NCBI RefSeq assembly: GCF_014066305.1
Contig: NW_023501055.1
Coordinates: 310,001 to 374,000 of the forward strand
From: Letharia columbiana
Taxonomy: Eukaryota; Ascomycota; Lecanoromycetes; Lecanorales; Parmeliaceae
Reading direction: 5' to 3'
Length of the DNA: 64,000 nt
A program made the translations under genes and the position numbers. Of the stretch, positions 52,799 through 63,734 are shown in pieces; position 1 is the stretch's first letter, and each line of letters begins with the position of its first letter. The notes beneath the pieces were generated by a model. That model saw nothing but the letters and a program-made list of their open reading frames with translations, had not been told where the DNA came from and did no database searches.

Positions 52799-53590
52799 TC
52801 ATTTTCTACGAAGTCGGGACTTTCTTTGGAAGGGTTTCTTCTTGTCTTGGCAACGTCTGTTCTCGGTAGTTACCGTCGTGTCGGTCTCGCGATATGATGT
52901 TAAACTTCTTGATCGTAACTTCCACGGCAACGTGTGCTGAGCCAACGGAGCCTTTGGTGACAGGACATTTCGTTTCGGTCCCTCCATTGCCTTGGTTCTG
53001 GAAATCTTTGACAATTTCCTTTCTGGGGCTTTTGTGCTCTTGGTGGTAGGTGCAGGCTCCTGCTTCGGTTGGAGTGTTGCTAAATTCATCTCCGCTGCCT
53101 TGTTGTACGGCTGGTTTGATCCAAACCCTCCTCCTCGTGGCCTTCAACTTCGGTACGTGTACGCTTCTGGCCCTTTGTAAGGGTGGAAAGGTAGTCGGAT
53201 TCGTGTTCAGGTGTGGGTTGTAACGGCCTTTGCGATGGTCCTGCCTGGACATCCGACGGACGTGTACTGATCTCAGGCGACTCATCACTAATGGCAGTGT
53301 TTGTCTTCGGATTTTGTGCGACGCCCGGAACGCTACCGTTCGAGGGTGGTGGAGACAGCGATTGCAGTGGGCTCGAAAGCATTGCTAGGGCATTTACCTT
53401 CCTCTGCTTCTCCCTCCAACTCCTGCTTCTTCCTTTTGCCCAATTCTTTCACAAGTATCCACATCTTCCCTTGCCAGTGTTTGTTGGCTTGTGATGACCA
53501 GTAGTCTGGGCCTTCCTCAAGGACTCCATGTTGCTCTGTTTCCCATTTCCTAAGCATGACCCGTCCAGCGTAGAATTGTTTAAGAGTAAA
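52799..53590 (-). pseudogene. Decayed paralogue of the unknown protein at 47.5-48.4 kb
   Basis: Three consecutive minus-strand frames carry homology in the same order as the 48-kb gene: LKQFYAGRVMLRK and EGEAEEGK (frame 1), then LSSPLQSLSPPPSNG (frame 2), then PWKLRSRSLTSYRET (frame 3). Aligning with the other copy shows a one-base insertion near 53,380 (TGCCCTAGCAATGC) that ends the first frame. The N-terminal part upstream of 53,590 is no longer alignable. This copy is therefore broken, while the 48-kb copy is better preserved. Confidence 0.6.
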
Positions 53591-55470
53591 GACGTTCTAC
53601 CGCCTTTCTTTCATAATGCGGACCTCATTGCAAGCGATATCAATCTTTCGAGCCTAGCTCAGGCCGCCCATCTCGACCTGAATCATGCATCTTTCCGCGA
53701 TAGATTGGGTCAACAATTAGTCTGAGACCGGACCGAGGATACCAACCTGACCGAAGCTGCAATGGTAAGCCGTGCCGACCAGTCAGTGCCCCGATCGACC
53801 GGGTATGGTACTGTATCCCAGCCTGATGCAAGACGGCGGATTGCTCTTACGCAGTCACAACTGTCGGGCCAATATCCATAGATGGAAAGGCTGCGGTTAG
53901 CGCCCCTTGTGACACTTCCAGCACGAGATTGCTTGCGATAACACGACCGAGCTTTGACCGTGGGAGTTTGCCGCGGGGGAGAGCATTTGAGGAATGTCAG
54001 GCACGGGAGGCGTATGTAAAGGTGGTATGGCAGGAGCTGGAATCTCAGCTCTAGGCTCTGTCTGCGTTGATGCCCGAACCACTTATCAATTTGACGTTGG
54101 AGCTATTGAGTTAATCCACGAGCGATCTACAATATAGAAGAGAGGGTCTTGGAAATGTTTGCGCTGTTTTATCTGACCGGACGCCGATGTTGGATGGCGA
54201 GTGTGTCCCTTTCCTGGCGACTCAGTTCGCAGAGGACTTGTAGTCCTCACCGGAATGCGGGACATTGGTTTTCTAGAGCGGAGCAATGGTCCCTACCTGA
54301 GCTTTTAATGTCTGGGGTTGACCGTCGTCATTCGAAGAGCAGCGCAACGCTCGCCATGCTCATGATGCGTCGTGGCCTTCACCCCATGGTCTCAGCTTTT
54401 CAGCTTCAAGCCCTGCAAAGTCTCCGCTGCAAATTCGATAAGGGCGTTTCAAGGACGACCCAACGCTATTCGGCAACGTGTGTCGAGCATCTGGTCCACC
54501 ACTGCCCAATTGAAAGCCTTACATATTAACGAGGAAGCGATAAACCCCTTATCGCCTTGGCGTTTAGGCATGAATAGCTCGTACACTGTGGATTACTTAT
54601 ATTCCCCGTTTAGGTCTGCTCCAGAGCTCCTGAATCGGAGGTTAAGCTGACAAATCTAGGAACGAATACGTTATCATCGTTCATTCTAAGATCTGGCAAA
54701 TCGCTATCCCAGCGGAAGTCCAGCTTTTCGTGGGATGCAGGAGGATTATGTAAGATAACATGATGAGGAAACGGTTACAGGTGCTTCAGGCATGATCGTG
54801 TGATCACAGCAAAGAACTTTTGGACTGCATGCAATTGCGCGATGGCTTTACATGCCCACCGAAACTGACTTGGCCGATGCTCGTTGGCGCTGTGACAACC
54901 CGCCACGAAGACAACGGCGGTCTCCATTGCATCATATTCTGTTTGTCTGCTGCTGGCGCTGGCAATGGCATAGGAGGTTCTACCGTTTCGTACTTTGGCA
55001 GGGGAATCCTCAGCGTGTTGAATCCTAGCTGTCTTAAATCAGAGTAAGTGCATGGAGGAAGCGTAGACCAGGTCCGAAGACCGGCGAAGGGAATGGGGAC
55101 ACTCGTCAAACACAAGAAAAGGACCGCTGGAAGGTATGGGATTGAAGATGGGAAGACAGAAAGGGCCCCTGCATCGCGTATTGAATCACGAGCATGTCCG
55201 CGACTCGGAGCTAACGGCTGATAGACATGAAAATGTAACGTTGGCATGGCGTTGCGCTGCGCTAGTCATCATGGACGACAATCTATCAGGGTCATGGTTC
55301 CAACATCGGGCAAGCAGGGCCTCCCTGAGGATGCGGAAAGCATTACGGTATACTATAAGACCAATTGGGTGAATGATTAACGCTGCTGACGAGGCATGCA
55401 TGAAAGCACCCGATCTCATACATGCAAGGGAAGGGTCGTGTGACTCGGGAAAGATGCGCACCGCTTATCA

Positions 55471-55605
55471 AGGCTGCAATAAACCGTGGCAGACTCCCAA
55501 ATTTGAGTCTTGTGGGTTCTATGGGTGAAGAGTATTATTTCTGAGGCTGAAAATGTTTCTGATTGTTGGTCAGAGGCGTATAGACTGTTCGGAGACCACT
55601 TAATA
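55471..55605 (+). repeat. Tandem duplication, unit 1
   Basis: This unit aligns with 55,661-55,806: gtggcagact-ccaa-ttt-g-gtctt, then a diverged middle, then g-ttggtcagaggcgtat versus ggttggcaagaggcgtat. Both units translate in one plus-strand frame to a similar peptide (DCWSEAYRLF versus DGWQEAYRMF). Confidence 0.6.
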
Positions 55606-55660
55606 TAATCCAAGAGACTCGATTCTTCTGAACAGGATGAACCTTAAGTAAGAAGGTCTT

Positions 55661-55806
55661 TGCTGCAAGGAATCGTGGCAGACTGCCAATTTTGGGTCTT
55701 GTCCATTCTATGTGTGAACAAGAAGGCTCATGGAAGTTGAAAACATCTCGGGTACTATCTCTGACGGTTGGCAAGAGGCGTATCGAATGTTCGAAAACCG
55801 CTTGAT
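55661..55806 (+). repeat. Tandem duplication, unit 2
   Basis: This is the second unit of the imperfect direct duplication starting at 55,471. It lies inside an 80-codon open frame (55,730-55,972) that I cannot assign to a family. A weak third similarity (agtgccaattttggt) occurs near 55,890. Confidence 0.55.
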
Positions 55807-56220
55807 GGGATCCCTGAGAATAAATTGTTCCGGGGAGCATGAAGCTAAAGCAGGATCAACATTTTGGTGCAAGCATTCTGGAAGGGCAAGAGTGCCAATT
55901 TTGGTGAGGCGGACGTGTGCGGAACATGAATGCGCCATAATAGAAAATATAGCTAATGGTGCAGCCACGTGATAAGGTAGAAGTACTGCATGCCCACGGA
56001 TGACTCAAGTTGGGTAGGGGAGATGCCTCGAAGCAACTGGTTCATGAAGCTTATGGTGATGGATGGGCAGGAAATTTGTAGTTTTTTTCTATTTTCTATC
56101 CTTCATCAATCAGCAGGACTCATTGTCCATGATAGGAAAGCAAGAGCGAACGTTTAGGAGGCGTTGAGTAAGGCTGATTTTTGCTTGTCGCATGACTGAG
56201 CTAGACGTAAGTTCTATTGC

Positions 56221-56450
56221 CCCACATACGCTACCCGTACTCTACGGTCGTCCACTTCTTCTTTTCGCGCATTTCCCACTCTTGCGTGATTCTCTGTATA
56301 TATTTCCTCATCCTCCCTTACTTTGCCCTCCAATAATCTCACCTTTCTTCATGAGCTGTCTTCGACCTCAATAATATTCTCATTTACCTCCCTCCTCAGT
56401 TACTCTGACAAGGTACCTTGAAGCCATTTCTCTACTCTGGACTAATCCTC
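56221..56450 (+). promoter_or_regulatory. Pyrimidine-rich promoter/leader of choline sulfatase, TATA-like at about 56,296
   Basis: A C/T-rich stretch with a tgtatatattt box about 150 bp before the ATG precedes the sulfatase gene. The assignment rests on position and composition only. Confidence 0.4.
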
Positions 56451-58409
56451 ATGTACAACCTTCATAGTCCACCCTTATCCGCTGCTTCTTCCACTTCCTC
56501 ACCACCACCAGAATGCGCTGAGCGGAGGAAGCCCAACATTCTTTTCATTCTCGCCGATCAGGTCTCCGCTCCGCTCCTCCGTATCCACAATGACAAGTCT
56601 CCCATAAAGACTCCAAACATTGACGCCTTAGCAGCCAAATCAGCCGTCTTTTCTTCCGCCTACTGCGCCTCGCCACTATGTGCTCCCTCGCGCTCCTCTC
56701 TAGTCACCGGGCAACTGCCTTCTCAGATCGGTGCCTGGGACAATGCATCCCCACTGGGCTGCGACGCTCCAACATACGCCCACTACCTGCGAAGGGAGGG
56801 GTACGAGACGGTCCTGGCTGGAAAGATGCACTTCATCGGTGAACAACTACACGGCTACGAAGAGCGTCTGACAAGCGATATATACCCGGGAGACTTCGGA
56901 TGGTACGTTCAATGCACATAGACGGGGGAAAGGATGGAGGCAGGCTGGTGGTTTAATCGAGCTCGAGATTTGAGCATCGACACCAGTACAAATGTTCAGC
57001 TTTCCCTTCATGACATTTGCTAACCGTTGTAGGGCCGTCAATTGGGATGACCCCGATCGTCGTCTTGAGTGGTATCACAATGAATCCTCTATACTCCAAG
57101 CTGGCTCCTGTATCCGCTCTAACCAGCTCGATTTCGATGAAGAAGTCATGTTCAAGGCCACGAGGTACCTGTACTCCACCGCTCGCCGTCCATCTGACTC
57201 GCGTCCATTCTGCCTGACTGTCTCGCTCACACACCCACATGATCCTTATACCATTCACAGGGAATATTGGGATCGGTACGAGGGTGAGGACATTCCGCCT
57301 CCTTCCGTGACAATACCTGAGGAAGAGCAGGACCCTCACAGCCAGCGCTTGTTGAATGTATGTGGGTTGAAGGATGCAAAGCTCCCAGATGAAGCTATCG
57401 CTCGTGCTCGACGAGCCTACTTCGGCGCGGTGAGCTACGTGGATGACAATGTGGGAAAGCTTCTGGAGGTGTTGAAAGAATGTGGCATGGATGAAGACAC
57501 GATTGTGGTCTTCTCTTCTGATCACGGGGATATGTTGGGCGAACGAGGACTATGGTACGTGGTGATCTACTGATCGACAACAGCAGGGTCTATTCGTGCC
57601 ATGTTCCCATTCACGAGGTCGACGACGTGAAAGCTAACGATCGTCTAGGTACAAGATGTCTTGGTTCGAAGCCTCTGCTCGCGTACCTCTTCTGATCTCG
57701 TACCCAAAGCACTTTGAGCCACAGACCATCACACGTAATGTTTCCGCTTTGGACATCCTTCCCACACTCGTGGATCTGGTCAACGGGTCTTTGGACAAGC
57801 GTCTCCCTATTGACGGCAGTTCCCTTGTCCCATACCTTCACGGTTTCAATGGGAAGGATGGCAATGATACCGTCTATGGAGAGTATGCGGGTGAGGGCAC
57901 GATCGCCCCGCTCATGATGATCCGCCGTGGGCCCTGGAAATTTATCACCTGCCCGGTGGATCCACCCCAGTTGTTCAATCTCCTCGAAGACCCCAAGGAG
58001 CTTCATAATCTCGCAACTAGCATTGATCCAGGGGTGCAGGAAGTGTTCCACGCTTTCGCTAAAGAGGCTCACGCGCGTTGGGATTTTGATCGCATCCACG
58101 CAGAGGTGCTCAAAAGTCAACGTATGAGGCGTCTGTGCTGGGATGCACTCAAGCAAGGTCGCTTCCATAGTTGGGACTACCAGCCGCATGAAAATGCAGG
58201 GTCACAGTAAGTGCATCGCAAAATCGAAATCCGGGGTAAACCTGGGGAAATAAGATGGCTCTGCTAACACATACGATCGTAGATATATCCGCTCCAATAT
58301 TCATCTCGACGAACTAGAGCTCCGTGCACGCTATCCGCCTGTCGATCATATGGGCCGCGAGAAGAAACGAGGAGATGCCAAAGGCATCGCTGCGGCTTGG
58401 GGCGAGTAG
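56451..58409 (+). CDS. Choline sulfatase, four exons (552 aa)
   Basis: The enzyme hydrolyses choline-O-sulfate to choline and sulfate, for sulfur or osmolyte turnover, in the cytosol. Exons are 56451-56902, 57033-57554, 57649-58206 and 58283-58409, all with GT-AG introns, and the total is in frame. The ATG chosen is the first in frame. After a 27-residue Ser/Pro-rich leader comes NILFILADQ (29-37). The sulfatase signature CAPSR (77-81) holds the cysteine that becomes formylglycine. GKMHF follows in exon 1, FGWAVNWDDPD spans the first splice, SLTHPHDPY and SSDHGDMLGERGLW lie in exon 2, and a choline-sulfatase-type C-terminal domain with DPKELHNLA and the MRRLCWDAL region is in exon 3. The length is normal for the family. 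There is no neighbouring choline oxidase or transporter, so it is not part of a visible cluster. Confidence 0.92.
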
Positions 58410-58795
58410 GCCAACATGGTCAATCTTACGAGTTTCCTTTTCGCTCTGGTAGATCTTGGTCATGTCTTTGCTTTGACCTCAACGTTGCATGTCATAACAG
58501 TATCAAACTTTAGCCAGCGAGCTTGCACGCGTCCATCTGCTTTAGCCTTGATGTTTTCCTCCAATCATATCATCAGCTCTAGCGATTTAGCGTGCGTATT
58601 GCTCTACCAGCCTCACTGTTGCAGCATCAAATAGATCTATTCAGCTTAGCTTAAAATTATATTGATTAGTTCGCATGCAGTCTCTCTTAGCACAAGTGCA
58701 CACACCTGCCAATCTTCGAATAATGCCGCAGCATCTGCCCTCCAGTGCATCGTCGCAAGCCTGATCGGAAAGCTTTAGTTTTGCCGGGGGAAAGA

Positions 58796-58826
<31 letters not shown>

Positions 58827-60058
58827 GGAATTTTTTTTAAAACGGTTTGTAGAAACTTGTAGCAACGCCTACTATGATACCATGCTTGTCACTGAACGCT
58901 GCCTGTCGAACAGAGGCTTCGCGCTCTCTACTGTACTACTATCGTGACACTCGAGGACGAATCACACGCTCGTGAACCTCATGATCAGCATCTAGCGATG
59001 CCCTGAACTACCCTTGTCTCATGTCCTTGATCGCTTTACTCATCATCTACCCTATTCCATCATTCGCCCATCGTCCTTCGTCCCTGATGCTCAATCCTAA
59101 GTCTCATCCAATCCAATTCACTGCATCCGTCCTTCAATCCCTTCCCCCCCCATCCAGACCCTCAACACTCGGTGCCTTTTTCAACTGCTTATTCAGCTGG
59201 CCCCTTCTATTATAAAAGTGCAGATGCTGCGCCTCCCACTTTGTCACTGAGGCGCTTACTCACGTTGTCTGATGATGGGACTCGGGTAGAGTACGTACAA
59301 CGCTTCCGTGTCGGTGAAGGTATCTGCTAGGCATTGGGCATAGGCTTGGAGAGTTTTGATCGGATTGTTACTGTGAGTGTTGTGCGAGGGAGAGGGAGGG
59401 GGGGAGGATGTGCGAAACTGGATTTTGGTGGATGGTGTTCGAAAGGGGTTATTTTTTGGGGGGGAGGGGGATGCGGAGGTATTGCCGCACTGGTTGTGGG
59501 GAGTTTCGGTGGAGCGTGTTCGAAAAACTGCCTTCTAAACGCCGGTGATGGGAGAAGCAAAGCAGGCCACCGACAAACAATTGGGACCCCCGAAGCATTG
59601 GCATGCACAAAGGAGCTGCAATAATTGTTCTCTCCTTGACCAATCACGTTTGAGCACGCTGTCGCCTACTCAGCCAGCTGCCGTGTTAGGAGAAGATCTG
59701 TCGGACAGAGCCTCGTACATACCGGTATGCTGCGGCACAGCTGCACGATGAGCTTGTTTTGCAGGATTGACCACCCTATGCGCCTGGAGGGGTTTTCTCA
59801 GCCTCTTCTGACGAGTGCAGAATTCCTAGCCCACGACGAGTCCTGATTAAATTCACGGTTCTCATACCTATCATTTCTACAAAGTCTTTCACCACCAAAC
59901 CATCTGCAGCTACCAGGAAAGCCGGATAGAATAAGTGGCGGTTGCAACTACCACGACTATCGATCTCGAGAGGTCTGATGCGCGGGGTATCTGCCGGATC
60001 TGTCAGCACGTCTCAGCGCTCCTGTTGCCGCATTCAGGCAATTTCATCTCAAACTTCG
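58410..60058. other. Intergenic 1.65 kb with an A-tract and G-rich runs
   Basis: No gene is supported. A run of about 26 A lies at 58,801-58,826, about 390 bp past the sulfatase stop. G-rich runs on the plus strand at 59,387-59,407 and 59,456-59,471 could form quadruplexes. The right part is the presumed promoter of the broken STAND gene. Confidence 0.5.
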
Positions 60059-63000
60059 ATGGACTCTATCGTCGTAGGCAGAAAGGATGGAGGTACAGCG
60101 CCAGATCGTTTCTGGGAAGAGGCCAGTGACATCTTCTACCAAGGCCTTGGTAAAGCCAAAAGGGCAAAACTCGATGATACCATTCACCTTGAAGATACTA
60201 TTAAAAGTTTGCAGCTTACTCAGAGCAAGGTTTCAAACGAGGATGGGACCCACACTTTGCGTGTTGCAAGCAAAGATATCGATATCAAAGTTGGCGGTGT
60301 TATGAGAAGGCTAGAGCTTATGCACTAGGTCGGGGACGCTCTATGCAATTCGGACCTCAGACGGTGTCCTTGATGTGGTCAGCATTTCGAGTGATTTTCA
60401 CTGTCTGTTTATCCTCGTGGCGCACCCACCGCATATTGGCAAACCAGATTCATTTTTGGGGGGTTTCTCAAAGATTCCAAAGTTTGCGCTTCTTTGTTCG
60501 ATTCCGTGGGCCCCTTTTCAGACATAAACTTTGTACGTCAGGTGTATGTCAAACAGTATTCCAAGGAGAGAGTAGCAATGGATGACTCCAAAGTTGCTGG
60601 AGACCGGGTTTTGAAGCAGATACCGCCACTGTACGCCATCGTACTAAATTTCCTATCAGACTCGGAAGCTTGTATTTGATCACGGAGAATTCGGTAAGTC
60701 AGTGTTGCTCACTTCTTGAGGATGACTCACCGTACCTGACAATTAGGTCGGACATTGATCGGAGTATTTGGTGGCGAGTTTGAGGAGTTCAAGAAGATCG
60801 TGGACGATGCTAGAGGAAAGCGAGATGCATTGAAAGGGACGGCATATGTTGCTTTGAAAACAGCCGCTATTGGTATATTGGAAGGTGACTCCGAAGTTCT
60901 CGAGGATGTCCATGAAGTCATCAATGCCATCACGATTCCAGATCTCAAGGTCATCCAAGCTGAGCTTTCCAAAAAGAGAGAGCACAAAGAGAAGAAGGAC
61001 TTGGAGAAAGCTTTTCGAGAGCTAAAAGACTGGCTACTGGCCGGCACTTCCGCTAAAACCCAGGCGCCTGAGGCGCAGTACCTCGCGCATCTCAAACATT
61101 GACATCTCGGAACATGCAGATGGATAGTTGGGGCACGCGAATATGAGACTTGGCGTGACCAAAAACATCCGAGCCTTCGACATCTGTTTGGGGAAGGCGG
61201 CTACAGGAAATCGTACCTGGTATCAAGTATCGTCAAAGATTTGAAGCGTCATATTTCCCAACAGATTAGGTCTAAATCTCAATTGGCCTATCTCCTTTGC
61301 AAGAGTAGGGACAACGCTACCCAGTGTTGCCTAACAATAATGTTACACCCAGTGGCGCAGTTGTTCACCGCCTGCGGGGACGAAGCTAATAATGGAAATG
61401 ACAGTTTGCCAGGAGAGGGCGTGAAGTATCAAACTCTCCTCGACCTCCTCAAGAACGCAAGAGACAAAGATGAAGAGTCCAGAAGGAAAGAGGGACTCGT
61501 CTCTTCTGCAAATCAACTCTGTACTTCAGCCAATGTTTCTTGATATCGCAGAGGTCATCAGCACATGGACTTTCGATGTTGTGGATGCACTTGATGAGTG
61601 CTCTGATTGGACTGCCGGATTTTGGACACTTTGGATGCGCTACCCGAGTCGGGCATTGACATACGAGTTCTAGTCTCAAGCCGTCCCGAGGACCACATTG
61701 TAAACGACTTAAGGGAGTTGCCATGTAAGAAAATTGAGGTCAGCAAGAAAAAAAACCATCCCGATATCCTTGCGTATATTGAGGACTCTCTGAAGAGCAT
61801 GCCACGCTTCCGACAGCTGAACGCAGGTCCCAGGATCGCTAGGAAGTCCGATGGGATGATCAAATGCAAGCCATCTCCAATTGCGTCTTCAAGCCCTCTC
61901 ACTCATCACTCGGTAGATGCGAACATGGTCATCGAAAATCTAAAGCAGTCAAAGGCTGTGAGGACTAACGTGCAACTATTAATGAAACGCCTTCCAGATG
62001 GGATGAGCGATTTCTACAAGCAGAACTTGGAAAGGCTACAGGAAGACGACCGTGAAATGCTGCTTACAGCACTGCGATGGCTGATGTGCAGCGAAGGCAA
62101 CATTGGAAGTTGCTCTGGTGGCAGACGACATAGAGCGTTGCTATGAGGACTTGGGCACCGATGAAGACGACGATAAAATTGAGGAGAAGGAAAAATCTGA
62201 CAACAGCTCAGCAGTCATCGGAGTATCAACAGGTATGGAGCCCCAGGAAGAGGATATCGACTACAAGGATCGAGAATCGGTAAAAAGGCTCAAAACGGTA
62301 TGCCGAGATTTTTTGAAGTTTTCTTCGGCAGTCGTCGACATCCAACACAGATCTGTCCGAGACTTCATCAGCAGTGAGGAGAAATCGCTGGCTCAGGATC
62401 CCAGGATTTGCCCAGATTGCGCAGAGCGTATGAATCAAGTCTCAACCTACCAGGCTTCCCCAAAACATGGGCATCTCATCGTGGCGAAAAACTTTTTTCG
62501 AAAGCTCATGTCCCGATCGTTCCAAGACAAGTTTGTCACGATCAAAGGCTTCGAGATAGACAGGCCTGACGCCGCATCCGCACCCTCATCTGTCAACGAT
62601 CTGACACACTCCTCTGTAGTAGTTTGACAAGTGAAAGTGTTGCATTGCAACACGGACCTGACATTGGCATTGAAAATCTAGCCCCAAAAGGAACTGTGAG
62701 CCTGGGCACAGAAACGACAGAGCTAGCCACACACATTGCGGCGGAAGCCGAAAAGGACAATCCTACATCGGACCTGCCGGACTTCGATTCTGACGAGGAA
62801 GAACCGCCCAGATATGAGCTTGCACAATGGCCAAGGCACTTGCGAGCTGCAGAGGAAGCCTGGCCTCCAGCTGAACGCGATACCGACCTGCAAGAACGTT
62901 GGGAAAAGCTTTACACCATCATCGAGATAATTCTGTCCCCTGGATCACGTGTTTACAGAGATTGGTCGAGGAGGTTATCCTTGTGGCGGAGCCAACCCTT

Positions 63001-63098
63001 TGGACCCGCTTCACGTTGCAGCTAGATTTGGTCTGCTTGGAATGATGCAGAGATACATCTCGTACGGCGCGATTGTCAATGTCCTCGATGAAGTTTTT
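60059..63098 (+). pseudogene. Broken NACHT/STAND (NLR-like) gene with ankyrin-like end
   Basis: Conserved segments appear in order on the plus strand but in several frames. N-terminal region from ATG 60,059 (FWEEASDIFYQGLG); in-frame TAG at 60,326 where CAG is expected; MQFGPQTVSLMWSAFRVIFT in a shifted frame; helical linker 60,755-61,100; a Walker A remnant GEGGYRKSYL (about 61,190); HPVAQLF; Walker B VVDALDEC (about 61,580); VLVSSRPED; LLMKRLPDGMSDFY; REMLLTALRWLMCSEG, then a frame change to VALVADDIE; VVDIQHRSVRDFI; CPDCAER; PRHLRAAEEAWPPAERD; and one ankyrin-like repeat ending LDE at 63,098. STAND proteins of this kind act in non-self recognition and cell death in fungi. At least five frame breaks or stops exceed what introns can explain (one real intron, about 60,686-60,747, is visible). 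Dead gene. Confidence 0.75.
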
Positions 63099-63129
63099 TA
63101 AGACGCCAACAACAGCGAAGGCACCTGCT

Positions 63130-63734
63130 TCTGGAGTCTGTGACCGTGACCAGCGAGTCCGAGTCGCTGAAAAGCTCAAAGTCCCAAGCCCCAGCAAAGG
63201 CACTGTTCATGACAAGGACGCTTTCAAAGAGACCCTCCGGAAAGCAGTCTATGCTTCTGTTCTCTGTGCTTTTTGCCGAGGCCTCGAACTCATCGCTCGC
63301 GCATCAACGGATGAAAGTTGGAACATCAGCTTGGGGACGTGCATCAAGATCTGGCGTGCCGGTTGCATCATACGCTCAGATTACCTTGCCGATTTTCTCG
63401 AACCGATCTGATCCACTGACGCCACGATTATGACATGCAGCTCATTGACGAAGTATCCGCCGATTTGCAGAAGAATTTCCAGCCGCTGAAGGAAGTAGTG
63501 CTCAAGGGGATGAAATGGGATGCGTATATTCCTTCCGTGTCAGCTAGCCTGGAGTATCTCAAGTATTGCGGTGGGACGAAGCTAGCGACGTAGTTCATGG
63601 AAGTTCAGATGGACTTCTTCGGCGCGCACTCATTCGATCGATGGGTCGTAGAGGGCGAAGACCCGGGAAAGAAGAGTAAAGGAGCGCATCATTATGAGTG
63701 GAGACCAGCATGGCAGGCCACCCATAGTCATTGA
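63130..63734 (+). pseudogene. C-terminal fragment of 6-phosphogluconate dehydrogenase
   Basis: Frame 1 (to a TGA at 63,408) reads QRVRVAEKL, DAFKETLRKAVYAS, CRGLELIARAS and IKIWRAGCIIRSDYL, the substrate-binding C-terminal domain of 6PGDH (family consensus IWRGGCIIR, here IWRAGCIIR). After a frame change, LIDEVSADLQKNF, SLEYLKYCGGTKL and DFFGAHSFDRW follow, with TAG at 63,592 where Gln is expected, and the natural end at 63,734. The NADP-binding N-terminal half is absent; the fragment starts right after the STAND pseudogene stops. It cannot be functional. Confidence 0.75.

Larger units (their letters stand above)
53591..56220. other. Gene-poor stretch with small relics
   Basis: No intact gene is supported. 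A minus-strand frame at 54,996-55,037 reads LRQLGFNTLRIPLP, reminiscent of the RIP motif region of GH5 glycosidases, but little follows. A tandem duplication is present at 55,471-55,806 (listed separately). Short open frames at 53,900-54,650 on both strands have no recognisable motif. Confidence 0.4.

Noticed and set aside
54149..54650. Two overlapping plus-strand frames (126 and 92 codons) as a gene
   Set aside because: No motif, no splice model joining them, and no coding-like bias compared with the antisense frames.
60059..63098. STAND gene as an intact multi-intron gene
   Set aside because: Stops inside conserved motifs and one-base shifts between adjacent conserved blocks (for example at 60,340 and 62,100) leave no room for introns.
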